A stretch of DNA of 64,000 nt, from positions 1 through 64,000 of the forward strand of contig CACKNV010000001.1 of assembly GCA_902601705.1 (NCBI GenBank). Direction: 5' to 3'. A model generated the notes under the pieces. That model worked only from the letters and a program-made list of their open reading frames with translations, was not told the origin of the DNA and searched no databases. Shown here piece after piece: positions 1-9,566 of the stretch. Within the stretch, counting starts at the first letter, position 1; the number at the start of each line of letters is the position of its first letter. The position numbers were made by a program, and so were the translations under genes. The stretch is from an uncultured Pelagibacteraceae bacterium. GTDB lineage: Bacteria > Pseudomonadota > Alphaproteobacteria > Pelagibacterales > Pelagibacteraceae.

Positions 1-235
1 TATAAATTAGCGGAGGTCTATTTCCAAATAAATCAGGATGAAAAATAGCATCTTTAAGGTCATTTTGTAAAAAAATATTGATATTTGATTTTATCCAAGT
101 TGAATCAGCAGCGAACTCGCCCATACCAGCTGAATTTTCATCAAGATAAAAGCCAAAAATATAACTTAAAAAAGGAATAAAAATTATAATGTTAAATAAG
201 TAATCTAATTTTTTTTTATTATTTTGAGAAGACAT
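1..235 (-). CDS. Partial membrane protein, possible GT39-like glycosyltransferase (N-terminal part)
   Basis: An open frame runs from an ATG at 235 (minus strand) off the left edge, giving about 78 residues. After a short polar lysine-rich start there is a hydrophobic segment at about residues 14-29 (LFNIIIFIPFLSYIFGFYL), then a polar region ending in FGNRPPLIY. A single N-terminal membrane span, an acidic ENSAGMGEF loop and an RPPL motif resemble the start of polytopic ArnT/PMT-type (GT39) glycosyltransferases. That family call is an inference from a fragment. It begins 13 nt after the rlmB stop on the same strand, so the two are probably co-transcribed. Confidence 0.5.
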   Translation of the reverse strand, partial: MSSQNNKKKLDYLFNIIIFIPFLSYIFGFYLDENSAGMGEFAADSTWIKSNINIFLQNDLKDAIFHPDLFGNRPPLIY

Positions 236-248
236 ATTTAAATTAAAT

Positions 249-1004
249 CTAAAGATTTTTGTTTTCTACAGTTTGGAAAATATGATGGCAAACTATAGAA
301 ACTGTATTTGATATATTCAGACTTTCAATGTTATTATTAATATTTACTCTAAATCTAAAATCTGAATTTTCTAAAGTTTTTGCTTTAATACCAAATCCTT
401 CTGACCCAAAAAGTAATACATTTCTTCCTTTCCAATTATTTTTTGCAAAATCCTTCTTTGCACTGATGTCAAAAGCGCTGATCCAAAAGTTTTTAGTTTT
501 AAGAAATTTCAGTGTTGTATTGATATTAGCAACTTTAAAAATTTTTATATGTTCTGTTCCTCCGCTAGCACTTTTATATAAAAGTTTACTTTTTGATGGA
601 AATGATCTTTCTTTAACAATAATACCGCTAATATTGAATGCTACCGCACTTCTTATTATTGAACCAATATTTCTAGGGTCAGTTACCTCTTCAAGGGCGA
701 TTAAATTGATATTATTTTTTTCATTACTTACAATAAAATCTTTTAAAGTTATTTCTTCAAGTTGCTCAACTTCAGCAACTAAACCTTGATGAGATGTTTC
801 ATCTTTTCCACACATATTATCTAGCTCTCTTCTAGATTTATAAAAAACATTAATTCTTTTAAACAAATTTAAGTTTTGATTTTCACGATTAAGATTTTTT
901 TGAGAGTCCTCAGTTAAAAATACTCTCTCAACTTTTCTTAAAGGGTTTTTCAAAGCTTCCAAGACCGCATGTTTTCCAACAATTAAAAAGGTGCTTTTTT
1001 TCAT
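249..1004 (-). CDS. rlmB: 23S rRNA 2'-O-methyltransferase, SpoU/TrmH family (RlmB-like)
   Basis: 251 aa, the usual length for RlmB/TrmH-family 2'-O-ribose methyltransferases. The N-terminal part (GKHAVLEALKNP) is the substrate-binding domain seen in RlmB. The C-terminal SPOUT knot has its three motifs: NIGSIIRSA, LLFGSEGFG and ESLNISNTVSI. RlmB methylates G2251 of 23S rRNA in the peptidyl-transferase centre. A tRNA target for this family member cannot be excluded from sequence alone. It lies divergent from the tRNA-Tyr/tuf operon. Confidence 0.85.
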   Translation of the reverse strand: MKKSTFLIVGKHAVLEALKNPLRKVERVFLTEDSQKNLNRENQNLNLFKRINVFYKSRRELDNMCGKDETSHQGLVAEVEQLEEITLKDFIVSNEKNNINLIALEEVTDPRNIGSIIRSAVAFNISGIIVKERSFPSKSKLLYKSASGGTEHIKIFKVANINTTLKFLKTKNFWISAFDISAKKDFAKNNWKGRNVLLFGSEGFGIKAKTLENSDFRFRVNINNNIESLNISNTVSIVCHHIFQTVENKNL

Positions 1005-1137
1005 GATTTTACTTGGTTAATACTCGATTTATTAGCATATTTTAAGGTAAAATGATTTATTGCAATTATTAGATAAATGCTTATAAAACGCTTGTTGTTA
1101 AACGCTTTTTAAGTTAGTGGATAACCCCTAAAACATA

Positions 1138-1223
1138 GGAGGGGTTCCAGAGCGGTCAAATGGGGCGGGCTGTAAACCCGTTGACTTCGGTCTTCGAAAG
1201 TTCGAATCTTTCCCCCTCCACCA
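1138..1223 (+). tRNA. tRNA-Tyr (GUA)
   Basis: Acceptor strand GGAGGGG (1138-1144) pairs with CCCCTCC (1213-1219), followed by discriminator A and an encoded CCA (1221-1223). The anticodon loop holds GTA at 1172-1174. A long class II variable arm and a standard T arm with TTCGAAT are present. Long arm plus GUA identifies tyrosine. It is the first member of a tRNA-Tyr/tRNA-Gly/tuf/tRNA-Trp cluster, an arrangement common upstream of secE-nusG in bacteria. Confidence 0.97.
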
Positions 1224-1268
1224 AACTTAAAACTTTTAATAATATAGGGCGTGATGAGTTTGGATTTT

Positions 1269-1342
1269 GCGGGTGTAGTTCAATGGTAGAACGCTAGCCT
1301 TCCAAGCTGGATGTAAGGGTTCGATTCCCTTTACCCGCTCCA
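1269..1342 (+). tRNA. tRNA-Gly (UCC)
   Basis: Acceptor GCGGGTG (1269-1275) pairs with TACCCGC (1332-1338) with one G-U pair, followed by discriminator T and an encoded CCA (1340-1342). The anticodon TCC is at 1301-1303. The T loop is TTCGATT and the D arm is short. It lies 45 nt after tRNA-Tyr and 37 nt before tuf, so it is probably excised from the same primary transcript. Confidence 0.97.
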
Positions 1343-1379
1343 AAATTAAAAATTAAAATATAAAGTGAGGAAAAAATAG

Positions 1380-2579
1380 ATGTCGAAAGAAAAGTTTAAC
1401 CGAAATAAACCGCATTGTAATATCGGTACAATCGGACACGTAGACCATGGAAAAACAACTTTAACTGCTGCAATAACTAAAGTGTTATCTGAAGCAGGAG
1501 GTTCAAGTTCAGCAAATTTTGTAGCTTATGATCAGATTGATAAAGCACCTGAAGAAAAAGAAAGAGGAATTACAATTTCAACCGCGCATGTTGAATATGA
1601 AACAGATAAAAGGCACTATGCTCACGTAGATTGTCCAGGACACGCTGACTATGTTAAAAATATGATAACGGGTGCAGCACAAATGGATGGAGCTATATTA
1701 GTAGTTAATGCTGCAGATGGCCCAATGCCTCAAACTAGAGAACATATTCTTCTAGCAAGACAAGTAGGTGTCCCAGCAATTGTTGTTTTCTTAAATAAAA
1801 TTGACACTGTAAAAGATAAAGAGCTTGTAGATTTAGTTGAGGAAGAAATAAGAGAACTTTTAACTTCTTATAAATTTCCAGGTGATAAAATTCCTATCGT
1901 TAAAGGTTCTGCTTTAAATGCAGTCGAAGGTAAAGATGAAGCTACTGGGAAAAACGCCATCATGGAGTTAATGAAGGCAGTTGATGAAACAATTCCGCAA
2001 CCAGACAGACCTAAAGATAAACCTTTCTTGATGCCAGTTGAGGATGTATTCTCAATTTCTGGTAGAGGAACAGTAGTAACCGGAAGAGTAGAGTCAGGAG
2101 TAATTAAAGTTGGTGAAGAAATTGAAATAGTAGGTATTCGAGATACAAAAAAATCTGTTTGTACTGGTGTTGAGATGTTTAGAAAACTCTTAGATAGTGG
2201 TGAAGCAGGCGATAATATTGGAGCTCTCCTAAGGGGTGTTGAGAGAACAGATGTTGAGAGAGGTCAGGTTTTATGTAAACCTGGCTCAATAACACCACAT
2301 ACAGAATTTGAGTGTCAAGCTTACATTTTAAAAAAAGAAGAGGGCGGAAGACATACCCCTTTCTTCACAAAGTATAGACCTCAATTTTATTTTAGAACTA
2401 CTGACGTAACTGGAGAAGTTACATTACCATCAGGAACTGAAATGGTTATGCCAGGTGATGATGGAAAATTCACAGTTAAGTTAATTACACCTATTGCGAT
2501 GAATGAAAACTTAAACTTTGCAATTAGAGAAGGTGGAAAAACAGTTGGAGCTGGTGTAGTAACTAAAATACTTAAGTAA
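1380..2579 (+). CDS. tuf: Translation elongation factor EF-Tu
   Basis: 399 aa GTPase that delivers aminoacyl-tRNA to the ribosome. The P-loop GHVDHGKT is at residues 19-26, switch motifs RGITI and DCPGHADY follow, and NKID specifies guanine. Beta-barrel domains 2 and 3 end in [10 protein letters not shown]. It is flanked by tRNA-Gly and tRNA-Trp and heads the secE-nusG-rpl-rpoBC cluster. This is the only tuf in the window. The position between fusA and rpsJ, where many proteobacteria keep a second copy, is empty. Confidence 0.99.
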   Translation: MSKEKFNRNKPHCNIGTIGHVDHGKTTLTAAITKVLSEAGGSSSANFVAYDQIDKAPEEKERGITISTAHVEYETDKRHYAHVDCPGHADYVKNMITGAAQMDGAILVVNAADGPMPQTREHILLARQVGVPAIVVFLNKIDTVKDKELVDLVEEEIRELLTSYKFPGDKIPIVKGSALNAVEGKDEATGKNAIMELMKAVDETIPQPDRPKDKPFLMPVEDVFSISGRGTVVTGRVESGVIKVGEEIEIVGIRDTKKSVCTGVEMFRKLLDSGEAGDNIGALLRGVERTDVERGQVLCKPGSITPHTEFECQAYILKKEEGGRHTPFFTKYRPQFYFRTTDVTGEVTLPSGTEMVMPGDDGKFTVKLITPIAMNENLNFAIREGGKTVGAGVVTKILK

Positions 2580-2584
2580 CGCTT

Positions 2585-2660
2585 AGGAGCGTAGTTCAAT
2601 TGGTAGAGCGCCGGTCTCCAAAACCGGAGGTTGTGGGTTCGAGTCCCTCCGCTCCTGCCA
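2585..2660 (+). tRNA. tRNA-Trp (CCA)
   Basis: Acceptor AGGAGCG (2585-2591) pairs with CGCTCCT (2650-2656), then discriminator G and an encoded CCA (2658-2660). The anticodon CCA is at 2618-2620 in the loop CTCCAAA. It starts 5 nt after the tuf stop codon and ends 16 nt before secE, so processing must separate it from both mRNAs. tRNA-Trp just before secE is a widely conserved arrangement. Confidence 0.97.
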
Positions 2661-2676
2661 AATTTGGAAAAGAGTT

Positions 2677-2868
2677 ATGAAAAATCCTTTAAAATTTATT
2701 CAAGAAGTAAAACAAGAAACTTTTAGAATAACTTGGCCGACAAAGAAAGACACAATGATGGGTGCTGTAATGGTTTTTGCTTTAGCATCTATTGCTGCAA
2801 TTTTCTTTTTGATATTAGATCAAATTTTAAGATTTTTCTTAAACTTGGTACTTACAATTAATTTTTAG
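2677..2868 (+). CDS. secE: Protein translocase subunit SecE
   Basis: 63 aa, the short single-span form found in most bacteria. The amphipathic N-terminal part KFIQEVKQETFRITWPTKK carries the SecE signature (E-T-x-x-x-x-W-P). One transmembrane helix follows (about residues 28-57). SecE clamps SecY (25535-26839 in this window) in the inner-membrane Sec channel. It is followed by nusG after 1 nt, the standard secE-nusG pair. Confidence 0.96.
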   Translation: MKNPLKFIQEVKQETFRITWPTKKDTMMGAVMVFALASIAAIFFLILDQILRFFLNLVLTINF

Positions 2869-2869
2869 A

Positions 2870-3394
2870 ATGAACTGGTATATTGTACAGGCTTACTCGG
2901 GTTTTGAAAAAAAAGTTGTAGAGTCAATAAAAGATGAGCTTAAGAAACATAAACTTTCTGAGAAACTTGAAGAAATACTTGTTCCGACACATCAAGTAAC
3001 AGAGGTTAAAAAAGGAAAAAGAACCAAAAGAGAAAAAAAATTTTTTCCTGGATATGTATTAATCAAAATTGATTTAACTAAACAAATTTATCACATGATT
3101 AAAAATCTTCAAAAAGTGAGTGGTTTTTTGGGATCTGCAGATAAACCAACACCAATTTCAGATGAAGAAATTAAAAGAATTTTAGGTCAAGTTTCTGAGA
3201 GCGCTGTAACACAAAAAACTGGCATAAGTTTTGAAATTGGAGAGAAAGTAAAGGTTTGTGATGGCCCATTTGCCTCATTTAATGGATTAATCGAAGAAAT
3301 CGATGAAGAAAAATCTAGACTTAAAGTCTCAGTTTCTATATTTGGTAGGGCTACGCCGGTAGATTTAGAATTTAACCAAGTGGAGAAAAATTAA
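2870..3394 (+). CDS. nusG: Transcription termination/antitermination factor NusG
   Basis: 174 aa with an N-terminal NGN domain ([28 protein letters not shown]) and a C-terminal KOW domain ([25 protein letters not shown]). NusG binds the RNA polymerase clamp helices, reduces pausing, and links polymerase to Rho or to S10 on the ribosome. Its stop codon overlaps the rplK start (A of TAATG). It shares the operon with rpoB and rpoC, its binding partners. Confidence 0.98.
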   Translation: MNWYIVQAYSGFEKKVVESIKDELKKHKLSEKLEEILVPTHQVTEVKKGKRTKREKKFFPGYVLIKIDLTKQIYHMIKNLQKVSGFLGSADKPTPISDEEIKRILGQVSESAVTQKTGISFEIGEKVKVCDGPFASFNGLIEEIDEEKSRLKVSVSIFGRATPVDLEFNQVEKN

Positions 3395-3819
3395 TGGCAA
3401 AAGAAATAGCTGGTTATGTAAAATTACAAATTAAAGGTGGGCAAGCAAATCCAGCACCACCAGTTGGTCCCGCATTAGGTCAAAGAGGAATAAATATTAT
3501 GGAGTTTTGTAAAGCTTTTAACGAAAAAACAAAAGCATTTATGGGTAAACCTGTACCGGTTATAATTACAGTTTATAAAGACAAAAAATTTGATTTCATA
3601 ATAAAATCACCTCCAGCCTCACATTTTATTAGAGAGGCAGCAAAGTTGAAAAGTGGTTCAAGTGAGCCAGGAAGAGTAGTAGCAGGTTCAATTACAATTA
3701 AACAAGCAGAGGCAATAGCTAAAGAAAAAATGAAAGATTTAAACGCTTTTGATATTAAAGAAGCTACAAAAATTATTTGCGGATCAGCTAGATCAATGGG
3801 TATTGAGGTTAAAGAATAA
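3394..3819 (+). CDS. rplK: 50S ribosomal protein L11
   Basis: 141 aa, same length as the E. coli protein. The N-terminal domain has [20 protein letters not shown], with the proline-rich helix that contacts the GTPase-associated centre. The C-terminal RNA-binding domain ends in [11 protein letters not shown]11 binds 23S rRNA helices 43/44 and is needed for ribosome-dependent RelA/Rel activation, so it is functionally linked to the RSH gene at 58288. Confidence 0.98.
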   Translation: MAKEIAGYVKLQIKGGQANPAPPVGPALGQRGINIMEFCKAFNEKTKAFMGKPVPVIITVYKDKKFDFIIKSPPASHFIREAAKLKSGSSEPGRVVAGSITIKQAEAIAKEKMKDLNAFDIKEATKIICGSARSMGIEVKE

Positions 3820-3821
3820 TA

Positions 3822-4508
3822 ATGAAAAAAAATTCAAAAAGATATAGAGAAATTCTTAAAAATTCTATCAAAGATAAAAAGATTGCAGCTAAGGATGCAA
3901 TAGATTTAGTTAAGAAGAATTCTACATCAAAATTTGATGAGTCTATAGATGTTTCTTTAAAAATTAATTTAAAACAATCCAAAGGTGGTGATCTTAGTTT
4001 AAGAACAGTTGTAAATTTACCAAACGGGTCAGGAAAAAAAAATAAACTAGCTGTCTTATGTGAGCCAGATAAAACAAGTGAAGCTAAAAAAGCTGGTGCA
4101 GATATAGTTGGCTCTGATGATTTAATAGATAATATAGCTGCAGGAAAAATTGATTTTACTAAACTGATTTGTACGCCAACAATGATGAGTAAAATTGGTA
4201 AACATGGAAAAGTTTTAGGACCAAAAGGGTTAATGCCTAATCCTAAATTAGGTACGGTAGCAACTGATCTAGTAAAAGCGGTAAAAGATATAAAAACTGG
4301 TTTAGTCGAAATTCGAAATGATAAAGATGGAAATCTTGCGTCGACTATTGGGAGAAAAAGTTTCTCTACAGAAAAATTATTAGAAAATTACAATCATTTT
4401 ATTGAAAGTATAAAAAAAGAAAAGCCTGATACTATTAAGGGTGAATTTATTAAAAGTGCCTTTTTAACTTCTACAATGGGTATTTCTTATAAATTAGGAG
4501 TTAAATAA
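3822..4508 (+). CDS. rplA: 50S ribosomal protein L1
   Basis: 228 aa. Contains the conserved L1 block GPKGLMPNPKLGTV and a C-terminal TSTMGISYKL. L1 forms the L1 stalk that moves E-site tRNA. In enterobacteria L1 represses its own rplKA mRNA. No matching leader can be judged here because only 2 nt separate it from rplK. Confidence 0.98.
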   Translation: MKKNSKRYREILKNSIKDKKIAAKDAIDLVKKNSTSKFDESIDVSLKINLKQSKGGDLSLRTVVNLPNGSGKKNKLAVLCEPDKTSEAKKAGADIVGSDDLIDNIAAGKIDFTKLICTPTMMSKIGKHGKVLGPKGLMPNPKLGTVATDLVKAVKDIKTGLVEIRNDKDGNLASTIGRKSFSTEKLLENYNHFIESIKKEKPDTIKGEFIKSAFLTSTMGISYKLGVK

Positions 4509-4512
4509 AGTT

Positions 4513-5025
4513 ATGATGTCAAAAGAAGCTAAAAAAAATTACGTTGAAGAAATGAAAAAAAACTTTACTGACAACGAGTCAGTCATGATAGCTCAATATC
4601 AAGGTCTTAACGTAAATGAACTAGATGCATTAAGAAAACAATTAAGAGAAAAGGGTATCTTATTCAAAATTACAAAAAATAGAATTACAAAATTAGCCCT
4701 AAAGGAAACTCCAAAGAAAGATCTTGTAAAATACTTCACTGGACCAACAGCTGCAGCTATTTCTTCTGACCCAATATCTACTGCAAAAATTTTAACAAAA
4801 TTCTCTAAATCTAATGAAAAGCTTAAAATAATAGCCGGTTTCATGGATGGTAAGGTTTTGGATGAAAAAGAGGTGTCTGTTATTGCCACACTACCTTCTT
4901 TAGAGGAAGCAAGAGCCAAAATAGTGGGAATTTTAGCTTCTCCAGCTCAAAAATTAGTGAGTATTTTACTTGCACCAGGCTCAAAAATTGCTAATTTAGC
5001 GCGCGCAAAGAGTTTAAAAAATTAA
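4513..5025 (+). CDS. rplJ: 50S ribosomal protein L10
   Basis: 170 aa. N-terminal rRNA-binding domain has SVMIAQYQGLNVNELDALRKQLR and FKITKNRITKLA. The C-terminal helix that carries L7/L12 dimers follows. Two ATGs in tandem (4513, 4516) are possible starts and the choice changes only one residue. It sits only 4 nt after rplA, so the long L10-binding leader known from E. coli cannot exist in that form here. Confidence 0.97.
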   Translation: MMSKEAKKNYVEEMKKNFTDNESVMIAQYQGLNVNELDALRKQLREKGILFKITKNRITKLALKETPKKDLVKYFTGPTAAAISSDPISTAKILTKFSKSNEKLKIIAGFMDGKVLDEKEVSVIATLPSLEEARAKIVGILASPAQKLVSILLAPGSKIANLARAKSLKN

Positions 5026-5040
5026 ATCACAGGATTAATA

Positions 5041-5412
5041 ATGGCAGACTTAAATAAAATTATAGATGAACTTTCGACTTTAACTGTAGTTGAAGCAGCA
5101 GAATTATCAAAACAACTTGAGGAAAAATGGGGTGTATCAGCAGCAGCCCCAGTAGCTGCAGCACCGACAGGCGGAGCAACAGCACCAGCGGGAGAGGAAA
5201 AAACAGAATTTTCAATTTTTCTTGCATCAGCAGGTGATAAAAAAATTAATGTTATAAAAGAAGTAAGAGCGATAACTGGTTTAGGTTTAAAAGAAGCTAA
5301 AGATTTAGTGGAAGCGGCACCAAAAGAAGTTAAAGCTGGTGTGGCTAAAAAAGATGCTGAAGAATTTAAGAAAAAACTTGAAGCAGCTGGAGCTAAAGTA
5401 GAATTAAAGTAA
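5041..5412 (+). CDS. rplL: 50S ribosomal protein L7/L12
   Basis: 123 aa acidic stalk protein. N-terminal dimerisation helix ([22 protein letters not shown]), an alanine/proline-rich hinge at about residues 33-50, and the C-terminal domain ([23 protein letters not shown]) that recruits EF-Tu and EF-G. The gene is followed by a 60-nt gap with a strong hairpin before rpoB, which may set the ratio of this multi-copy protein to RNA polymerase. Confidence 0.98.
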   Translation: MADLNKIIDELSTLTVVEAAELSKQLEEKWGVSAAAPVAAAPTGGATAPAGEEKTEFSIFLASAGDKKINVIKEVRAITGLGLKEAKDLVEAAPKEVKAGVAKKDAEEFKKKLEAAGAKVELK

Positions 5413-5427
5413 ACAAAATTTAAGACT

Positions 5428-5463
5428 AAATTTTATTGCAGACAAAAATTTGCAATAGAATTT
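5428..5463 (+). promoter_or_regulatory. Hairpin in the rplL-rpoB spacer (attenuator or processing site)
   Basis: Inverted repeat with arms 5428-5440 (AAATTTTATTGCA) and 5451-5463 (TGCAATAGAATTT), giving 13 bp with one G-U pair around a 10-nt loop. A T-rich but interrupted tract follows, ending 9 nt before the rpoB ATG. In E. coli the same spacer holds a partial terminator and an RNase III cut site that lower rpoBC expression relative to rplJL. The same role here is an inference from position and structure. Confidence 0.6.
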
Positions 5464-5472
5464 TTATTATTA

Positions 5473-8400
5473 ATGCAATTATCTTTTACTCAAAAGAAAC
5501 ATATAAGAAAAAACTTTGGTAAATTAATTGAAGGTTTATCCATACCTAACTTAATTGAAGTCCAAAAAAATTCATATAACGAATTTCTCGAGTCAAAATC
5601 TTTAAATGAACAACTTAATGAACTATCAAAAGGTATAGATAAAGTATTTAAAAGTATTTTTCCTATTGAAGATGGCAATGATAAATCTACTTTAGAGTAT
5701 ATTTCTTATAAATTAGAAAAACCAAAATTTGATGTAATCGAATGTAAACAAAGAAGTCTATCTTATTCTGCTGCTCTTAAAGCTAATTTAAGATTAGTTG
5801 TGTATGATATAGACGCAGAGAATAATACAAAACAAATTTTATCAGCGAAAGAGCAAGAAGTTTTCATAGGTGATCTTCCGCTAATGACGCCAAGTGCGAC
5901 ATTTATCACTAATGGAGTGGAACGTGTAGTTGTTAATCAAATGCACAGAAGCCCTGGAGTTTTTTTTGATCACGATAAGGGCAAAACACACGCTAGTGGT
6001 AAATTATTATTTAATTGTAGAATTATTCCTGGCAGGGGCTCTTGGCTAGATTTTGAATTTGATCCTAAAGATATTTTATATTTCAGAATTGACAGAAAGA
6101 AAAAACTTCCAATTTCCACTTTCCTCTTTGCACTTGGTTTCTCTAAAGATAAAATAATAGAGTCATTTTATTCTACAAATAAGTATTCATATAATAAAGA
6201 ATTAAATAAGTGGGTTACAGATTTTAATTTAGAAAATTACAAGCGTCCTTTAAAACTTTCTTATGACTTAATTGATGGAAAAAATAATAAAAAAGTCTTA
6301 GGTGCAGGCGAAAAATTAAATATAGTTATTGCAAAAAAACTTAAAGAGAAAGGTTTAAACTCTATAGCTATATCAAATGATCAGATTATCGGTAAATACC
6401 TCGGTAAAGACGTAAAAGATAAAAATGGAGGAATACTTGTTGGAGCTGGTTTTGATATTACAGAAGAACAATTAAATAAAATTATATCGCAAGAGGAAAA
6501 AGAACTCAGCATTGTAAACATTGATCACATAAATAAAGGTCCATATATATTAGAAAGTCTTAAAATAGATAAGAATACAAACAAATCTGATGCTTTAAAT
6601 GACATTTACAAAGTTTTAAGACCAGGTGAAGCCCCAACTGTTGAAATAGCCGAAGAGATTTTTAACAATTTATACTTTAAAAAAGAAAGATATGATCTTT
6701 CTGAAGTAGGTAGAGTAAAATTAAATTCAAAATTAGATTTAAATACCAGCTCAAAGAAAACTGTTTTAGAAACTAATGATATTGTTGCTATCATAAAATT
6801 TATGCTTGATTTAAGAGATGGTAAAGGTGACGTAGATGATATTGATCATCTAGGAAATAGAAGAGTTCGTTCTGTTGGTGAGCTTGTAGAAAATCAGTTC
6901 AGAATCGGTCTTTTGAGAATGGAAAGAACTGTAAAAGAAAAAATGTCTACTTTTTTAGAGATAGAGTCTGCGATGCCTCAAGACTTAATTAATGCTAAAC
7001 CCATAACTACTTCTTTAAAAGATTTTTTTGCAACTTCACAACTTTCTCAGTTTATGGATCAAACTAACCCGTTATCAGAAATAACACACAAAAGAAGAGT
7101 TTCAGCTCTTGGTCCAGGTGGTTTGACCAGAGAAAGAGCTGGTTTTGAAGTAAGAGACGTTCATCCAACTCACTATGGAAGAATATGCCCAATTGAAACT
7201 CCCGAAGGACCAAACATTGGTTTAATAAATAGTTTAGCTACATATTGTAGAGTAAATAAATTTGGATATATCGAAAGCCCTTATAAAAAAGTCATTAACG
7301 GAAAAGTGACTTCAGAAATTAAGTATCTTTCAGCTATAGAGGAAGAAAAATATACAATTGCACAAGCAAACTCAGCCATTAATAAAGACGGTTCATTTGT
7401 AGAAGAGTTGGTAGCCTGCAGAAAAAATCTGAACTTCGAGTTATCCTCTAGAGAAAATATTGATTATATCGATGTCTCTCCAAAACAACTTGTTTCTGTT
7501 GCAGCTGCTTTAATTCCATTCTTGGAGAATGATGATGCAAATAGAGCTTTAATGGGATCAAACATGATGAGGCAAGCTGTGCCATTATTGAAACCCGAGT
7601 CACCACTTGTAGGAACAGGTATAGAGTCAGATGTCGCTCTCGACTCAGGAGTAACAATTGTAGCCAAAAGAAATGGTGTAGTGGATAAAATTGATGGAAA
7701 AAGAATAGTTGTAAAAGCCACAGACGTAACAGATTTATCTCAATCTGCTGTAGATATTTACAATTTATCAAAATTTCAAAGATCCAACCAAAACACTTGT
7801 ATAAATCAAAAACCATTAGTGAAAGTTGGAGATAAAATTAAAAAGGGAGACATTATTGCAGACGGTCCAGCAACGAAACTTGGAGAGTTGGCTTTAGGTA
7901 AAAATGTTACTGTCGCTTTTATGCCGTGGCAAGGTTATAATTTCGAGGACTCAATTTTAATTTCTGAAAGATGTGTAACTGATGATGTATTTACTTCAGT
8001 TCATATCGAAGAATATGAGTCTATGGCAAGAGATACAAAACTTGGAGCTGAAGAAATAACAAGAGATATTCCTAATGTAAGTGAAGAAAGTTTGAGAAAT
8101 TTAGATGAGTCTGGTATTGTTTATGTCGGTGCTGAAGTAAAGCCAGGAGACATTTTAGTTGGCAAAGTAACTCCAAAAAGCGAAACATCATCAAGCCCTG
8201 AGGAAAAATTATTACGATCTATTTTTGGAGAAAAAGCAACTGATGTTAGGGACTCATCATTAAAATTGCCTTCTGGAAGCACTGGCGTAGTTATTGATGT
8301 AAGAGTGTTCAATAGGCACGGAATTGATAAAGATGAAAGATCTATAGCCATTGAAAGAGCAGAAATTGAGTCTGTACAAGAAGATAAAAAAGTTGAAGAA

Positions 8401-9564
8401 GAAATACTTAATAGAAATATAAAGCTAAGGGCGATAGATTTACTAAACGGTCAAAGTATAAATAAACAATTTAAAGATTTAAAACCTGGTACTACTCTCA
8501 ATCAAAATGATTTTGAAAGCTTGACCTTAAAAGATTTATGGAAAATACCGCTTCAAAAACAAGAATTAAATACAGATTTAGAAAAGTTAAAAAACCAATT
8601 CGAAAATGCTTCTGAGGACATTAGATTAAGATTTGAAGATAAAGTTAATAAAATACAACAAGGAGATGATTTATTACCTACTGTGATGAAGGTAGTAAAA
8701 GTATTTGTAGCCGTAAAAAGAAGATTGATGCCTGGAGATAAAATGGCTGGTAGACATGGAAACAAGGGGGTTGTTAGTAAAATTGTTCCAGTTGAGGATA
8801 TGCCCTATATGGAGAGTGGCAAACCAGTAGATATTGTTTTAAATCCTCTTGGAGTGCCAAGTCGTATGAATGTAGGACAAATTTTAGAAACTCATTTAGG
8901 TTGGTCTTGTTCAGAACTCGGAGATCAAATTAAAGACTATTTAAAAAATTTCGATAAAGAAATAGACAAAGTAAAAGATAAGTTAAAAGAAATATACGGG
9001 AAATCGTATTATGAAGAAGTAATTTCTAAACTTTCGAACAAAGAAATTGCTGAATTAGTTCAAAATTTATCAAATGGTGTTCCTATTGCTACCCCTGTCT
9101 TTGACGGAGCAAGCACGGAAGATATCACTAAAATGCTAGACTTAGCAAAATTACCAAATTCTGGTCAAACGCATTTATGGAATGGTCAAACAGGAGAAAG
9201 ATTTGATAGACCGGTAACAGTTGGTATTATTTATATGTTAAAATTAAATCACTTAGTTGAAGATAAGATTCATGCTAGATCTACGGGACCTTACAGTTTA
9301 GTTACTCAACAACCACTTGGAGGTAAAGCACAACTAGGTGGACAAAGATTTGGTGAAATGGAGGTTTGGGCTTTAGAGGCTTATGGTGCTTCATATACGT
9401 TACAAGAGATATTAACTGTAAAATCAGATGATGTTGCTGGTAGAACAAAGGTATACGAGACAATTGTAAAAGGAAATAATAATTTTGAGTCAGGCGTTCC
9501 AGAGTCTTTTAACGTTTTAGTTAAAGAAATCAGAGCCCTAGGTTTAAATATAGAACTTAATTAA
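5473..9564 (+). CDS. rpoB: DNA-directed RNA polymerase subunit beta
   Basis: 1363 aa, typical for alphaproteobacteria. Recognisable blocks run in order from the N-terminal [17 protein letters not shown], through the rifampicin region ([25 protein letters not shown]...) and [11 protein letters not shown], to [14 protein letters not shown] and the C-terminal [14 protein letters not shown]. It forms the catalytic core with beta-prime (2 nt downstream), alpha (28318) and sigma. I see no Shine-Dalgarno sequence before the ATG. The upstream 60 nt are taken up by a hairpin. Confidence 0.99.
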   Translation: MQLSFTQKKHIRKNFGKLIEGLSIPNLIEVQKNSYNEFLESKSLNEQLNELSKGIDKVFKSIFPIEDGNDKSTLEYISYKLEKPKFDVIECKQRSLSYSAALKANLRLVVYDIDAENNTKQILSAKEQEVFIGDLPLMTPSATFITNGVERVVVNQMHRSPGVFFDHDKGKTHASGKLLFNCRIIPGRGSWLDFEFDPKDILYFRIDRKKKLPISTFLFALGFSKDKIIESFYSTNKYSYNKELNKWVTDFNLENYKRPLKLSYDLIDGKNNKKVLGAGEKLNIVIAKKLKEKGLNSIAISNDQIIGKYLGKDVKDKNGGILVGAGFDITEEQLNKIISQEEKELSIVNIDHINKGPYILESLKIDKNTNKSDALNDIYKVLRPGEAPTVEIAEEIFNNLYFKKERYDLSEVGRVKLNSKLDLNTSSKKTVLETNDIVAIIKFMLDLRDGKGDVDDIDHLGNRRVRSVGELVENQFRIGLLRMERTVKEKMSTFLEIESAMPQDLINAKPITTSLKDFFATSQLSQFMDQTNPLSEITHKRRVSALGPGGLTRERAGFEVRDVHPTHYGRICPIETPEGPNIGLINSLATYCRVNKFGYIESPYKKVINGKVTSEIKYLSAIEEEKYTIAQANSAINKDGSFVEELVACRKNLNFELSSRENIDYIDVSPKQLVSVAAALIPFLENDDANRALMGSNMMRQAVPLLKPESPLVGTGIESDVALDSGVTIVAKRNGVVDKIDGKRIVVKATDVTDLSQSAVDIYNLSKFQRSNQNTCINQKPLVKVGDKIKKGDIIADGPATKLGELALGKNVTVAFMPWQGYNFEDSILISERCVTDDVFTSVHIEEYESMARDTKLGAEEITRDIPNVSEESLRNLDESGIVYVGAEVKPGDILVGKVTPKSETSSSPEEKLLRSIFGEKATDVRDSSLKLPSGSTGVVIDVRVFNRHGIDKDERSIAIERAEIESVQEDKKVEEEILNRNIKLRAIDLLNGQSINKQFKDLKPGTTLNQNDFESLTLKDLWKIPLQKQELNTDLEKLKNQFENASEDIRLRFEDKVNKIQQGDDLLPTVMKVVKVFVAVKRRLMPGDKMAGRHGNKGVVSKIVPVEDMPYMESGKPVDIVLNPLGVPSRMNVGQILETHLGWSCSELGDQIKDYLKNFDKEIDKVKDKLKEIYGKSYYEEVISKLSNKEIAELVQNLSNGVPIATPVFDGASTEDITKMLDLAKLPNSGQTHLWNGQTGERFDRPVTVGIIYMLKLNHLVEDKIHARSTGPYSLVTQQPLGGKAQLGGQRFGEMEVWALEAYGASYTLQEILTVKSDDVAGRTKVYETIVKGNNNFESGVPESFNVLVKEIRALGLNIELN

Positions 9565-9566
9565 TT

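Noticed and set aside
328-789. 153-codon open frame on the plus strand opposite rlmB
   Set aside because: Antisense to a clear SpoU methyltransferase with all motifs; the translation is hydrophobic but has no family features.
1092-1125. Promoter TTGTTG/TTGTTA with GATAAC upstream of tRNA-Tyr
   Set aside because: Spacing is 19 nt or more and the -10 match is weak; I could not support it over chance in AT-rich DNA.
7448-7816. 122-codon open frame on the minus strand inside rpoB
   Set aside because: It lies wholly within rpoB, its translation is low-complexity Leu/Phe/His-rich and resembles no family; a shadow of AT-rich codon usage.
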